From Flectonema sp. DT1601 (taxonomy: Eukaryota > Euglenozoa > Diplonemea > Diplonemida > Diplonemidae): DNA of 64,000 nt. The stretch is from contig OZ025798.1 in the NCBI GenBank assembly GCA_964019425.1, positions 496,001 to 560,000 on the forward strand, in the 5' to 3' direction. Below are positions 32,671-43,326 of this stretch, one piece after another (positions within the stretch are counted from its first letter, which is position 1; every line of letters starts with the position of its first letter). The translations under genes and the position numbers were made by a program. The notes below the pieces were generated by a model. The model searched no databases. It saw only the letters and a program-made list of their open reading frames with translations, and was not told where the DNA came from.

Positions 32671-34140
32671 TTGTATACTGTTTTTACATTGAACACCTGG
32701 AAATGATTAATTACGTGATTGAGTGGGTGTTTTTACAAAAGTCGCATGATCGTTCCACCATAAACATGCGGTTATCAACTTTTTTAGATGTTTAGTTGCC
32801 GTTTTTTTTTTTTTTTTTTTTTTTTGTGAATTTGTTTTTTGCTTTCCAACACACCTTGCGCCATTCTTGCCTTAGGATCGACTGGCGGATTGTTTTTTTT
32901 TTTTTCTTTTTTTTTTCTATTCAAGTTTTGAAAAAAACAGTTTTTTTTTTATGTGTTTCTTTATTTTTTTTTAAAAAGAAAATTAAATCAGTGTAGATCG
33001 CTACTCACTTGGTTTACATGAGGAATGATCCAAAAAAAAAAAAAAAATGTTTTCAGGTAAGGTTTGTTCATATCAGACACATAAATGGATTTCATTGTTG
33101 TTTTTATGTTTTGTCATTTTTTCCTTTTGTATGGTCAATGCTGAAAACCACCTGAAAACGGCATACTTTTTTTTTTTTTTTTTCATATTTCACATTGGGA
33201 AGTTGTACCTAACTCGCGGGATAGCTGACGAGATGAAACAAAAACCCCTCAAATTGGCGTTCGACGTGCAACACAAATGCCTGCCACGACTCAACTTAGT
33301 GAGTGGGGCCAGGGATACAGTTGAGGAAGGCTTTGTTGCAATTTGTTAAAAACAAAACTAGAAATAAAATCCACAAGGATGACTGACCTTTCACACTTTT
33401 AGGCCTAGACACATACTCGCAGTTAGGTAAGGCTAAGTATAAGCCTTCCTCTCGACGATAGAAAACACAAGCAGCTGCCACCAGCAATAGGGGGTAGGAT
33501 CGAAGTTAAGGACGTGCATAGAACAGTTTTCTGCCAAGATTTCTTTTTTTTTTTTAATTGCGAAAAATAATCAATAAAGCAATAGAGAAATCCACCAAAC
33601 CTCAGAAAAATAATTGTTTTTTTTTCGAAAAAACCAAATAAATACAAAACACCAAAAAATTATCTCAAATCACCTTTCCGTGCCTTAAACAAAGAAAAGA
33701 TTTTAGTTGACTACCGTAGATTAACGTACCTATCTTTCAAAAAATGCGATTAGTTCACCATACAGCCGAAGACCAGGATCGGAAACTAAGGATCCTCACT
33801 ACCGCAGTCGGTAGTCAACCAAAGAATAACAGATATTTAAAAGTGTAGAATCATTCAGAAATAGTAGCATTACAACCCCGCCTGCAGGATGTACAAAACA
33901 AATAAATTAAAAAGAGATAGTCGTAACGACTAACTATACTAGATATACTACTGACGCGAACCTTTTGTCTTTGGATCACGCAATCCATAGTAGTCAAGTA
34001 TCGATACTGGGAATTGAGGAGCTGTTAACCAGCTCTAGAAGAGAACAATCACAACACCACTAGAGAGCTTAAGCACAATAAGCTCATCCGACACAATTAA
34101 AAGAGCTATTGCACAACACAACTTTAGTAAGCTGAATACT
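32671..34140. other. Intergenic region with homopolymer runs and a small inverted-repeat element
   Basis: No coding sequence is supported. T-runs lie near 32801-32825, 32894-32916 and 33167-33183. A slightly GC-richer stretch at about 33190-33330 has no recognisable motif. An 11-bp perfect inverted repeat bounds 33706-33819. Confidence 0.6.
33706..33819. repeat. Possible MITE-like element with 11-bp terminal inverted repeats
   Basis: GTTGACTACCG at 33706-33716 is perfectly inverted at 33809-33819. The 92 bases between are non-coding. A related 'CTACCGCAGTCG' also occurs near 12803. No clear target-site duplication is visible, so this is tentative. Confidence 0.35.
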
Positions 34141-36296
34141 TTACAGTTCGGGAACAACGACGATGGTCAACACCTTGTCTTTGTACTGTTTGTTGTTTGT
34201 TTGTTTGCTTGTTTGTTTGATTTTTCCTTACACATATTCGTGTTGCTTATAATTAAATGATGAACGAGCGATATCGACTACCTCGGTTTAGTTGTCTGAA
34301 CTACATCTCGCAGTGCTGTTGCCCCACACATCCACAAAGAAGGATTGCGCGGGTTTGATCTGCAAGCTGACAAAGAGAAACACTCACCCCCTCCAACCAC
34401 CCCCTCAGTTCAGTTGTCTGAACTACATCTCGCAGTGCTGTTGCCCCACACATCCACAAGGAAGGATTGCGCGGGTTTGATCTGCAAGCTGACAAAGAGA
34501 AACACTCACCCCTTCCAACCACCCCCTCAGTTCAGTTGTCTGAACTACATCTCGCAGTGCTGTTGCCCCACACATCCACAAGGAAGGATTGCGCGGGTTT
34601 GATCTGCAAGCTGACAAAGAGAAACACTCACCCCCTCCAACCACCCCCTCAGTTCAGTTGTCTGAACTACATCTCGCAGTGCTGTTGCCCCACACATCCA
34701 CAAGGAAGGATTGCGCGGGTTTGATCTGCAAGCTGACAAAGAGAAACTCCTGACCCGAAAAGAAAGAATACATACCTGGGCTTGCAGATGATCAGGTGGT
34801 ACAGCACCTGGCAGTCTGAGAGATGTGGAGAATGATCCCCAACGACCTTCACTCAACTGAACGACTAAATCATTTATAGGACGAGATGGATCTAATGTGT
34901 GTTTTGATAGATATTCAGTGAAGTTTTCAACAACTCTATCTAATGCTGGAGGGTTTGGTAGAGCTGTACCAGAAACAGAGAGTACGTCTCCATGTATGTT
35001 TACTTTACATGTTGTAATATCAAGGTCTGGTATAAATGTTGAGACTATTAAATGATCTCCTCTATGTTTTGCTGAGAATTGTGGAGTTATCTGAATTGTT
35101 TCCCATGTCGACCTATCGCTGAATAGATTCCTCAACATCTTTGACATCTTTACTATCTTCTTACTGTCCTTTTGTTGTTGTTTAGCTTCGAGTTTAGATT
35201 GGTCTGCAGCTTCTTTGATGTTGGCTTTTTCTTCTTCCTGACGTTCGCGTTCGCCTTTGGTAGCGAATCGAAGAACCTCAATACGTCTATTCACCTCATC
35301 AACAGTGTGAAGTAACTTGTGAATGTCTTTAATGTGTTCTCTGGTTTCGTCAGAAGACTTCTTCGAAGCTGCAGATGTTTGCAGCTGTTGCTTAAGCGCC
35401 AACAGATCTTTCATTAAACCTGAAGAGCTGTCTTTGCAAGAAGCTTGAACAGAGTCTAGCTCTGCTTCGTAACTGTTTAAATCTTTTTTAACTTCTTCCC
35501 ATTTTACTTCTGTCGCTTGCATTAGAGATTCAACAGATCTTTTATGTGATGTCACATCAATAATAAATTCACTTTTAGGGTCTTCGACTTCTGGAATGTC
35601 AGACTCCCGCTGTACTTCAGGCTCTTGCTGTACTTCAGGCTCCTGCTGTACTTCAGGTTGCTGTACTTCAGGCTCTTGCTGTACTTCAGGCTCTTCATAT
35701 TTAGGAGAAACTTGCTCTTCGGTGGCTTCCGGTTGATCGGCTTCCTCTGGTTCGACTTCCGTTTCAGACGCTGACAGTTCCAAGACCCCTCTCGTTGCTT
35801 CAGTTAACTTCTCAATAACGGCTGCGTAATTACGAGTAGTTCGAGGTACCCTGGCTGCTATTGCTGTAATATCTCTGGCGATATGTTGTGCGTTTAAAAT
35901 GTGCATACGATCATCGACTATGTCTTCTGTCAAGTCATGGGCGTATCCGGTACTATCTGAAACAGTACTGTGAACAAGCTCACGGATGAACTTATCACGT
36001 TGGTCAACAGGATTGTAGTTTACTGATGATAAAAAGGCAGTGGAATCACCACCTCGTTGGATAAGGATTGGCTCACCATCTCTAGAAACGTGATCGAGGA
36101 TTGCTGCACTGTACTCTGCAGCTTCCCATAATTCAGAGTCAACGTCTTCAAGTTTAAATGCAGGTGTTGCCCATCCCTTTCTAAATCTGATATGATTCCA
36201 GTATCCTAAATAACTCTCTCGGATCAGACTTATAGCTTCTCTTGGTACCTTTCCTCCCTTTGCGCGAAGTTGCTGCTGAAGTCCCCTGCGAAACAT
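34141..36296 (-). CDS. Coiled-coil protein with C-terminal Hsp20/alpha-crystallin-like domain
   Basis: Two exons, 36296-34776 and 34185-34141, join in phase 0 to give 521 residues. The second exon has only 15 codons including the stop. It reads YKDKVLTIVVVPEL, the missing last strand of the Hsp20-like fold begun by FSAKHRGDHLIVSTFIP and LPGAVPPDHLQAQ. The intron (590 bases, GTATGT...AACAG) carries a 122-bp tandem repeat. The N-terminal 190 residues are helical and unrecognised. Residues about 200-235 are PEVQQE-type repeats, and 265-400 are charged coiled coil. The mix suggests a chaperone-like or p23/CS-type scaffold rather than a classical small heat-shock protein; it may serve in the flagellum or cytoskeleton, which is inference. 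Confidence 0.85.
34284..34748 (-). repeat. 122-bp tandem repeat inside the Hsp20-like gene intron
   Basis: The unit starts GTTGTCTGAACTAC (plus strand) at 34291, 34413, 34535 and 34657, giving three full units and one partial. Units differ by only one or two bases, so the array is young. It is GC-richer than its surroundings. On the sense strand each full unit contains a donor-like GGTGAGTG followed by acceptor-like TTTGTCAG and CTTGCAG. The array begins about 30 bases after the true donor at 34775. Confidence 0.95.
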
Positions 36297-36438
36297 TGAA
36301 TCACAAGTATAGTATACTTTAGAAATAATTAATTTTATATTTAAAAAAGAAACTCCCCATAGGTCCGTATGTTTTCTCTTTACTCAGGTAGGCTCGGTAG
36401 CCCCTTTTTTGGTAGCAAGCACGTTCATTAATTTCACT

Positions 36439-36476
<38 letters not shown>

Positions 36477-37371
36477 CCACGGTATTAATACTTTTATTTC
36501 AGGTAGTGTTTTTTTTTTTGTTTTTTGTTTTTTTTGTACCTTTTATATCTAAACTCATTGTTTGGTAGAAAGAGAATTGTGGGCAGCGTAACTTACCTTT
36601 TTATTAGGATTTTGTACCTTGGATGCGCACAAACAAAAACAAAATTGTGAGTAAAAAAAGTAAAAAGTGAAGTCGGCCGTTTCTTTATACGGCTTATCAT
36701 TAATATTATTACTTTTTTTTTTTTTTTTTTTTGTACCGAGAGTCTCGTTTTACCTTGTGAGTCACATGTGGATTTAGCGTTCACCACGACTTAGAGTTCC
36801 TAGTGATAAGGTAATGGAGAGAGGGTACTGCAGGTACGGTTATTTTTTAGTGTCAATGTTTGACCTGATTGCTCGACTATTGATCCCAACTCTCATGTGA
36901 GTCGGGTGAGGGGCAAAATACGCGTCGGTAGCCGATTTTTTTTTTTTTTTTTTTCCCCATATCAAGTAGCTCGTCACTATAAGCAAAAATATGTATATAA
37001 AAAAAATTAAAAATTGGATGGGGGAGAGAAAAGGGTTTAAAAAAAAAAAAACGGGCAATTAATAAATGGGAGCAGGCGTTAATTGAAAATTTCGCTGCTT
37101 ACCAGTAACTGGTTGTTTTTTTTTTTAGTTTTTATTTACGTGGTTCGCTCAGTATGTGGGTAATTATAATGACGCTTAGTGATGATTTCTTTTATATTTT
37201 CATTTTTTCTTCTTTTTTCTTTTTTTTTTTTTTTCCATTCGATTCGGTAGTGTGCTCACACCTTTTTTTTTTATTTTTTTTTTTTTTTTTTGTAAAAAAC
37301 CATTTTACGTTTTGATAGCCTAAATAAATGCTATATAAACAACTACGACCAAAGAGTGAAATCTTTTTTCA
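36297..37371. other. Intergenic region with the intact copy of repeat family C
   Basis: No gene is seen. Bases about 36528-36690 form the uninterrupted copy of the dispersed repeat that is split by the insertion at 21.8-22.5 kb. Long T-runs lie at about 36445-36471, 36713-36732 and 37219-37234. Confidence 0.65.
36528..36690 (+). repeat. Dispersed repeat family C, uninterrupted copy
   Basis: It aligns in order with both flanks of the insertion at 21861-22468 (opposite strand). It contains a single copy of the sequence that is duplicated there (GATGCGCACAAACAAAA at about 36622-36638). It serves as the related empty site. Confidence 0.8.
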
Positions 37372-38936
37372 TCAATAGCCTCGTGGTTTCCTGCCATCTT
37401 TTGCAGAAGCACGAATCGCTCCCCTATTAGGTCCATTTCCCTTGCCGTTTCCTTTGCTTCCTTTCCCGCTGTCACGTCCGTGGCCATTCTGTGTTATTTT
37501 AGTTGGATACAGTATTTTAATCACTATTGACATATTTTATTTTTGGATCGTCGTCGTCGAAAGAAACGTGAAAAATAATTATCCATGAGAGTCTTCCCAT
37601 GCATCATAATTCCCCAGAAGACTTTAAGTAAATAAGCCAGAATGAAATCTTCAGCTAACCTGGGCAATGAATACTTATCAGCAAGACGGGGAGATAATTA
37701 GCAGGCTACATGGCTGATAAAAAGGTAATCTGTCCACTGCTGGTTTTGAAGGCAGGCTTGTCAAGACCGTCAGTAGTTAAAATATTTTTTCCAGGATTCA
37801 TATTTGCCAGTTATAAAGGTTAAGTTATAGGAATGACTAACAAGGTAAAAATTTTCACATGTCTTACGACGAAGATCAGATTGAGATAATGCTTCATTAA
37901 ATATTAATAAGCTGAGCATACCTCATAACGGCGACCTTTTCCATGACGATCATCATCCTCTTGAGGCTGAGCAGGTGCGACTTTTGCTGTTACTCTTTGA
38001 ACTGTACGTTTAGGTAAACTGTCATCAGCTTTAAGTCTTTCTTGTTGTTTTTGAATTTCACTTATTGCTTCTTTACGTTGGCAGACCTGAAGTGTGTTCC
38101 ATTCCTCCAGGTAGGCGAGGAGTTGCTTTCTTCGTCGGACAGCCTCAGCGTCTTTCTCGATGTCGGAAAGAGTTTCGGCACGTCTATCTATTGAGTTATC
38201 AAGTGAGTCGAGTTTTTCTTTGAGTCTTCTGTCACGTTCACGTTGTACTTCAGCTTCACCATGAGCACGTTTTTCCATTGCTTTTGTCATAGTAGTAGTT
38301 GGGTTGTGATTGTGGCTGTTACCGTGAGAAGCAGCGTTCCACGCATTGGTATTATTATCTTGTCTGCTCATCTTCACCTTCGTATCGTACGAATATGAGG
38401 TGGAGGGTAGTTGCTGAGTAAAGTCCATTTCTCCATCATCTTCCGCCCATTCAATTGCTGTTTTATTTTTGATAACATGATTCCAGTTACAATAGTATCC
38501 TTATAAAACAATAGTAACATACAGTCTGGGTGATTATCTAATATAGAAGATACAGTCATCTGAGATGTTGAAGGTTGCTGTGGTTGTTGTGCCTCAAGAG
38601 ATTGCTTTGCTTTAGCTTCTTTCTCAGCTCTATGTTCAGCAAGAGACTGAGTTGGTGGAGGTGGAGCAGGTGCGTCATTCCAACTTTTGTTCTGTGGGTT
38701 TGTTTGTTTGTTTGTTTCACTTATTTCATCAAAATTGTCGCACAAAAAAAAAAAAAAAAACATACCCACGCGCTTGCCGGTGGATTCCCAGCCGAAGGAA
38801 CATTGTTTGACTTTGTATTATCGTTGTTAAAGCTGTTTTGCTCGCCGCGGCCCCAAAGCCCCCCCCCGCCTAGACCCCCACCGGAGTCGGGTTTTTTTCT
38901 CGAAGAGTATCCTCCTCCCTTACTTCCATAACCCAT
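37372..38936 (-). CDS. Gly-rich, coiled-coil, basic-tailed protein of unknown function
   Basis: Four exons, 38936-38766, 38691-38523, 38457-37922 and 37488-37372, splice in phases 0, 1 and 0 to 330 residues. Introns are 74, 64 and 433 bases, all GTATG...ACAG. The N-terminus is Gly/Ser-rich (GYGSKGGGYSSRK). A Pro-rich stretch precedes a charged helix. A short acidic motif (IEWAEDDGEMDF) is created exactly at the second splice join. Residues about 185-285 form a coiled coil. The tail is Gly/Lys/Arg-rich (GKGSKGNGKGNG). I do not recognise a family; the ends resemble disordered RNA-binding proteins, which is inference only. The exon joins are supported by frame continuity and splice signals. Confidence 0.7.
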
Positions 38937-39629
38937 TATATTATTATTTACTTTTAGAGTTGGTACCCTACCTTAGTATTTCAGAACTACCGTATCTGTG
39001 CCTGCTGCGATAATAGTTTTGGGCACTGAGTTGTGGAATAAATATATATAATTACATAGTATGAAACAAAGAAAATGCAGACAGCGGGTTCGTAGTCTTG
39101 CTGTGTGAAGAAATTAAATTATAGTTTTGTACAAACAGCTAACACACAGTCCGAAGGTTATGTGAAACTTGTTGTCGGGAGCAACCTGTTATTTTTTATG
39201 TATATCGAAGTATAGAACTTTTTGTCGCAAAAACTTCTCTTTTTTTTTTTCAAACCGCTCTTGTGGCACAGCAAGAAATCTTCACTCACCAACAACAGAA
39301 GTCTCATGCACTTAATTTTATTTTTTCTTTTTTTTTTTTTATACCTTTTATTTGCAAAAATAGACCTGCATACCCAGGGAGCGGGGAAACGAGCTTTTAA
39401 AAAAAAGAAAAAAGGTTATAGAGGAGATGGAAATAAAAATGTGAGAGGAGTATAAAAAAAATATATAAAATTAAAAAGATCCACCGAAGACTCGTTATTG
39501 GTTGCATTTTATTATTTTCTTTCTTTTTCCTTTTGATTTGCGTCTTTCTCTTAACTCTCTTTAGTCAGATCTGCTCAGGAATGGAACTGCCAAAGATTTC
39601 ACAAAAAAGTTAGTTAGTACATGAGATTA

Positions 39630-39667
<38 letters not shown>

Positions 39668-40636
39668 CAATTTGAGAAAAATAAGATAGTGAAAACATTC
39701 ACAATAGCTTAGTTAGTTTGTTAGCGAGTCTAATGAGCAATCTTCAGCACATGGCATCTACAACAACTATGTTAGAAGAGTGATTTACAGTAACTGACTA
39801 ACAAAATAATTTCAAAAACAACAACAAAAAAAAAAAAAAAAAAAAAGTTGAGATGACAGCACGGCAGCATAGTGCACGCGTTAAGAAGTTCACGTCTTTT
39901 TTTTTTTTTTTTTTTTCCTTCTTTTTTTCCCCTCTTTTTTTTTTTTTTTTCCTTTCTAATTTCATTCACCCACTACTCTGGACGATTGCAGTAAATAAAC
40001 TCAAGAGCTAAAACTAAAGCAGCAAATCAACACAACACAAACATTCAATAAGAAAAATTGATTTTTTTAAAATCAAAAATAAAAAAGTGATAAGGATACC
40101 ATTAAGAAATGAGAGAGGTCGCTATTAATTCTTCCTTGAAGCCGAACGCCCCAATCAGTTCTTGTCGAAAAGTAGAGATGGCGCTACAAGAAATAGCGAT
40201 GTATAACTCACTACTCAAAAAGTATTTCTTTACACAAATACATTAAAAATGTAGGTAAATCAGAACTCTTCCCCGAGGGCAAGAGATTCCTTTCGACTTT
40301 TACCATTTATTTTTAAATAATTTAAAACACTCACCAGGGGAGAGAGAGAAAATCAATTTTCTTTCTTTTTTTTCTTTTTTTTTTTCTACATTGGTTTGTT
40401 TGTATGTTATAAATATCCTTTCTACCAATACTTTGGCCAATCAATTTCGATTGCAAGAAAATTCGCCTCGCCTTCTTGACACACGTGTTAACACAAATGA
40501 AAGAAAAAACTACTATTTGATTTGGGAAGCAGGAAATATCCAATGGCTGGGCAGGAGGCGGAGGAAGCTTTTGGGAAAGCAAAGAAAGAAAAAAAAAAAC
40601 TCCAAAGACGATTAGAAAACATCATCATTATTCAGC
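38937..40636. other. Intergenic region with repeats
   Basis: No coding sequence is supported. About 39612-39705 is a copy of a dispersed repeat also seen near 52909-53030 and, more weakly, 62160-62285. An A-run of about 30 lies at 39636-39665, and T-runs lie near 39897-39916. Confidence 0.6.
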
Positions 40637-42256
40637 TTATGGGTGGCAGTATGGTTGGTCGAGCTTGAACATAACGGTCTTGACCTGTTTTTTTTTTTTT
40701 TTTTTTTAAATACTCATTTTTGATGACGTTTGTAAAAAATAAAAGAAATCACCACATACCTCAGTGTACAGATCCATTACATATGGTCCGAGCTCTCTGC
40801 CAATACCGGACATCTTGAATCCTCCGAATGGCTGACCGACGTCGAAGGAGTTGTACGTGTTGATCCAAACAGTTCCAGCCTTGATGTCGTCAATGTAACG
40901 GAAGGCCTTTTGGATATCTCTGGTGAAGATACCAGCGGCAAGTCCGTAACAAGTGTCGTTAGCTCTCTTCAATACATCTCCAAAGTCATTGTATGTAAGA
41001 ATCGACATAACAGGTCCAAAGATCTCCTCCTTAGCGATGGTCATGTCATCTTCAACGTCAGTGAAGATAGTTGGCTGAATGAAGTAACCCTTGTCATTTC
41101 CTCTCTTTCCTCCCAAAATGCAGTTAGCACCTTCTTCCTTACCCTTCTTGATGTAACTGTAAACAATGTCGAACTGTTCCTTGCTGACCTGAGGACCCAT
41201 GCTTACGTCATCAAAAGGGTTTCCCTGAGTTCTCTTCTTAGTGGCGGAAACAAGCTTTCTAACGAATTCCTCGTAGACCTTTTCGTGAACGAAGATACGG
41301 GATGAGGCAGTGCAAACCTGACCCTGGTTGAAAAACACACCGACCTGGGCAGCGGCAACAGCGTTGTCAATATCAGCGTCCTCACAGATGATAAGTGGGG
41401 ACTTACCTCCAAGCTCTAGAGAAACGGACTTCAAGTTCGACTCAGCAGCAGCCTTCATAATCAAGTGACCGACAGCAGTGGAACCAGTGAATCCAATCTT
41501 ATCAACATCCATGTGCTTGGCTAATATTCCACCACAGGTTGGTCCGAATCCAGGCAAGATGCTTACGACACCAGGTGGAAATCCAGCGGCGACAATCAAC
41601 TCTCCGAGACGAAGGGCTGTAAGTGGAGTCTGCTCAGCAGGCTTCAAGATCACAGTGCATCCAGCAGCGAGTGCTGGAGCAAGCTTCCATGATGCCATCA
41701 GAAGAGGGAAGTTCCATGGGATGACAGCTGCGCACACACCCTTTGGTTCGTGCTTTGTGAACGACATAAATGGCCCGTCAATTGGACAGGTCTTTCCGTA
41801 GTTCTTGTCAGCGAAACCAGCGTAGTATCTGAAGCACTTGATAACGAGAGCGAGATCAACGTTCTTTGAGTCGTTCAAAGGTTTTCCGTTGTCTAGGGTC
41901 TCGAGGGTAGCGAGCTCTTCCTGGTTCTCTTCGATGAGGTCGGCAAGACGGAGGAGGAGATCTCTTCTTGCTGACGGGTCAGTCTTTCTCCAGGTCAGGA
42001 ACGCCTTTCTGGAGCTGGAAACAGCAATGTTGACATCCTTCTCTCTGGCCTCAGAGACTGATGTGATAACCTCACCAGTTGAAGGGTTAATAGTCTCAAA
42101 GCTTCCTCCCTCAACACCTTCAACCCACTTGTTGTTAATCAACAACTTGGTCTGGAAAGCTCTGTCATTCTTTGATGAATCGCGACCCTTCTTTGAAGAC
42201 AAACGAGGTCTCTTAATCTGATAGTCACACTGGTCGTCACTTGATTCGTAAGTCAT
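40637..42256 (-). CDS. NAD(P)-dependent aldehyde dehydrogenase
   Basis: Two exons, 42256-40760 and 40684-40637, join in phase 0 over a 75-base intron (GTATGT...AAACAG) to give 514 residues. Family marks are complete: PWNFPLLMASWK, the cofactor-site GFTGSTAVG, the catalytic Glu in LELGGKSP, the catalytic Cys in NQGQVCTASSR, and IFGPVMSILTY. The last exon ends with VKTVMFKLDQPYCHP, the normal ALDH1/2-type C-terminal strand. The N-terminal 32 residues are a charged extension with a KRPR stretch and no clear organelle signal, so cytosolic action is likely. Codons ending in C or G are far more common than in neighbouring genes, suggesting strong expression. The substrate cannot be told from sequence. 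Confidence 0.95.
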
Positions 42257-43281
42257 TTTGTTTGTAATTGTTGTAAGATCTGTATGAGAATGATAATTAG
42301 TTTTCGTGAAATTAATTTAAAAATAATAATACTCTCCTTTACTCTGTGTTATTATCTGTTTATATAGAATAATACAAACAACAGTATACAAAAATGTATC
42401 AATGACTGTTAATCCAACAGAATAACATACGAGGGGGAGGAATTACGCACACGCGTTTCGGATATTCGTTTTGTTTTTTTTTATTTTGTTTTTTTTTTTC
42501 TTCTTTTGTTTTTTCCTCCAACCTTCCCTCGCCGCTTTTGAATAGCGAAGTTACGTCTACAACCACTCTGAAGAGAGCTGTGACCAGAATGTGTCCGTGG
42601 AGGGATTGAAAGGGAAAAAAAAAAAAAAGAAGAAAAATAAAATAAAAGCAATAACCGGACCTTAACAACTCCCTGTCGACAATCGACAGAAGAAAAAAAA
42701 CAGAAAAAAAATTAAAAACTGGCGATTTAAAAAACGGGTTAAACAGCTGCCCCGAGATGTATTTTCTCACTTAGTCTAAGAAATAATTCTAACAGTTGTA
42801 AGAAACCGTACCACTACTAATCGCGTTGAGTATTGTTTTTTTTTCCTCAGAGAAATACTAAAACAGTATTTCAAAAAACAAAACAAAAACAAAAAGAATC
42901 GAACGTGCGCCATTGACCAACCCAACAATGTTGAGGACGCGCAAGAGTTCGATACTTTTGTCTTTTTTTTTTTTTTTTCCCACCTTTTTTTGTTTTATCA
43001 TCACCTCCCACAACTGCCTGTTGCGCGAAGCAATATTCAAGTTAAAAAATATCACAAACATGACTTGACATAACGACAAACAAACAATAAAGAGGCCCGA
43101 CTTGGAGTTATGCTTATAAGTCAGGCACATGATTGTACTGTCGAAAAGTCTTTCGGATTTATATAAAAAAAAAATAAAAAAACTGAAAAAGGGAACAAAA
43201 AAAAAATGGGGGGGAAAAGAACACGCGGCAGCACTAACAAATCAGCAGAGCAATCTCTTAGCACATAAGAATTCGACCACA

Positions 43282-43319
<38 letters not shown>

Positions 43320-43326
43320 TTTGTGC
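42257..43326. other. Intergenic region with an imperfect inverted repeat
   Basis: No gene is seen. Near 42890-42960 an imperfect inverted repeat (AAAAGAATCGAAC... ...GTTCGATACTTTT) could form a stem of about 20 bp with a 28-base loop. A-runs near 43282-43314 lie just beyond the stop of the PhzE-like gene. Confidence 0.55.

Noticed and set aside
33047-33349. 100-codon plus-strand frame with a signal-peptide-like start
   Set aside because: It runs through a T-run, lies opposite to all genes, and has no motif or splice context.
34284-34748. The 122-bp tandem repeat as spliced-leader RNA genes
   Set aside because: The unit is short, lies inside an intron of a protein gene, and shows no Sm-site-like or leader-like sequence.
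38456-38523. Reading straight through the second exon of the Gly-rich protein without splicing
   Set aside because: It leads to a stop and a tail of odd composition; using GACT|GTATG and ACAG|CAATT gives a continuous frame into the long third exon.
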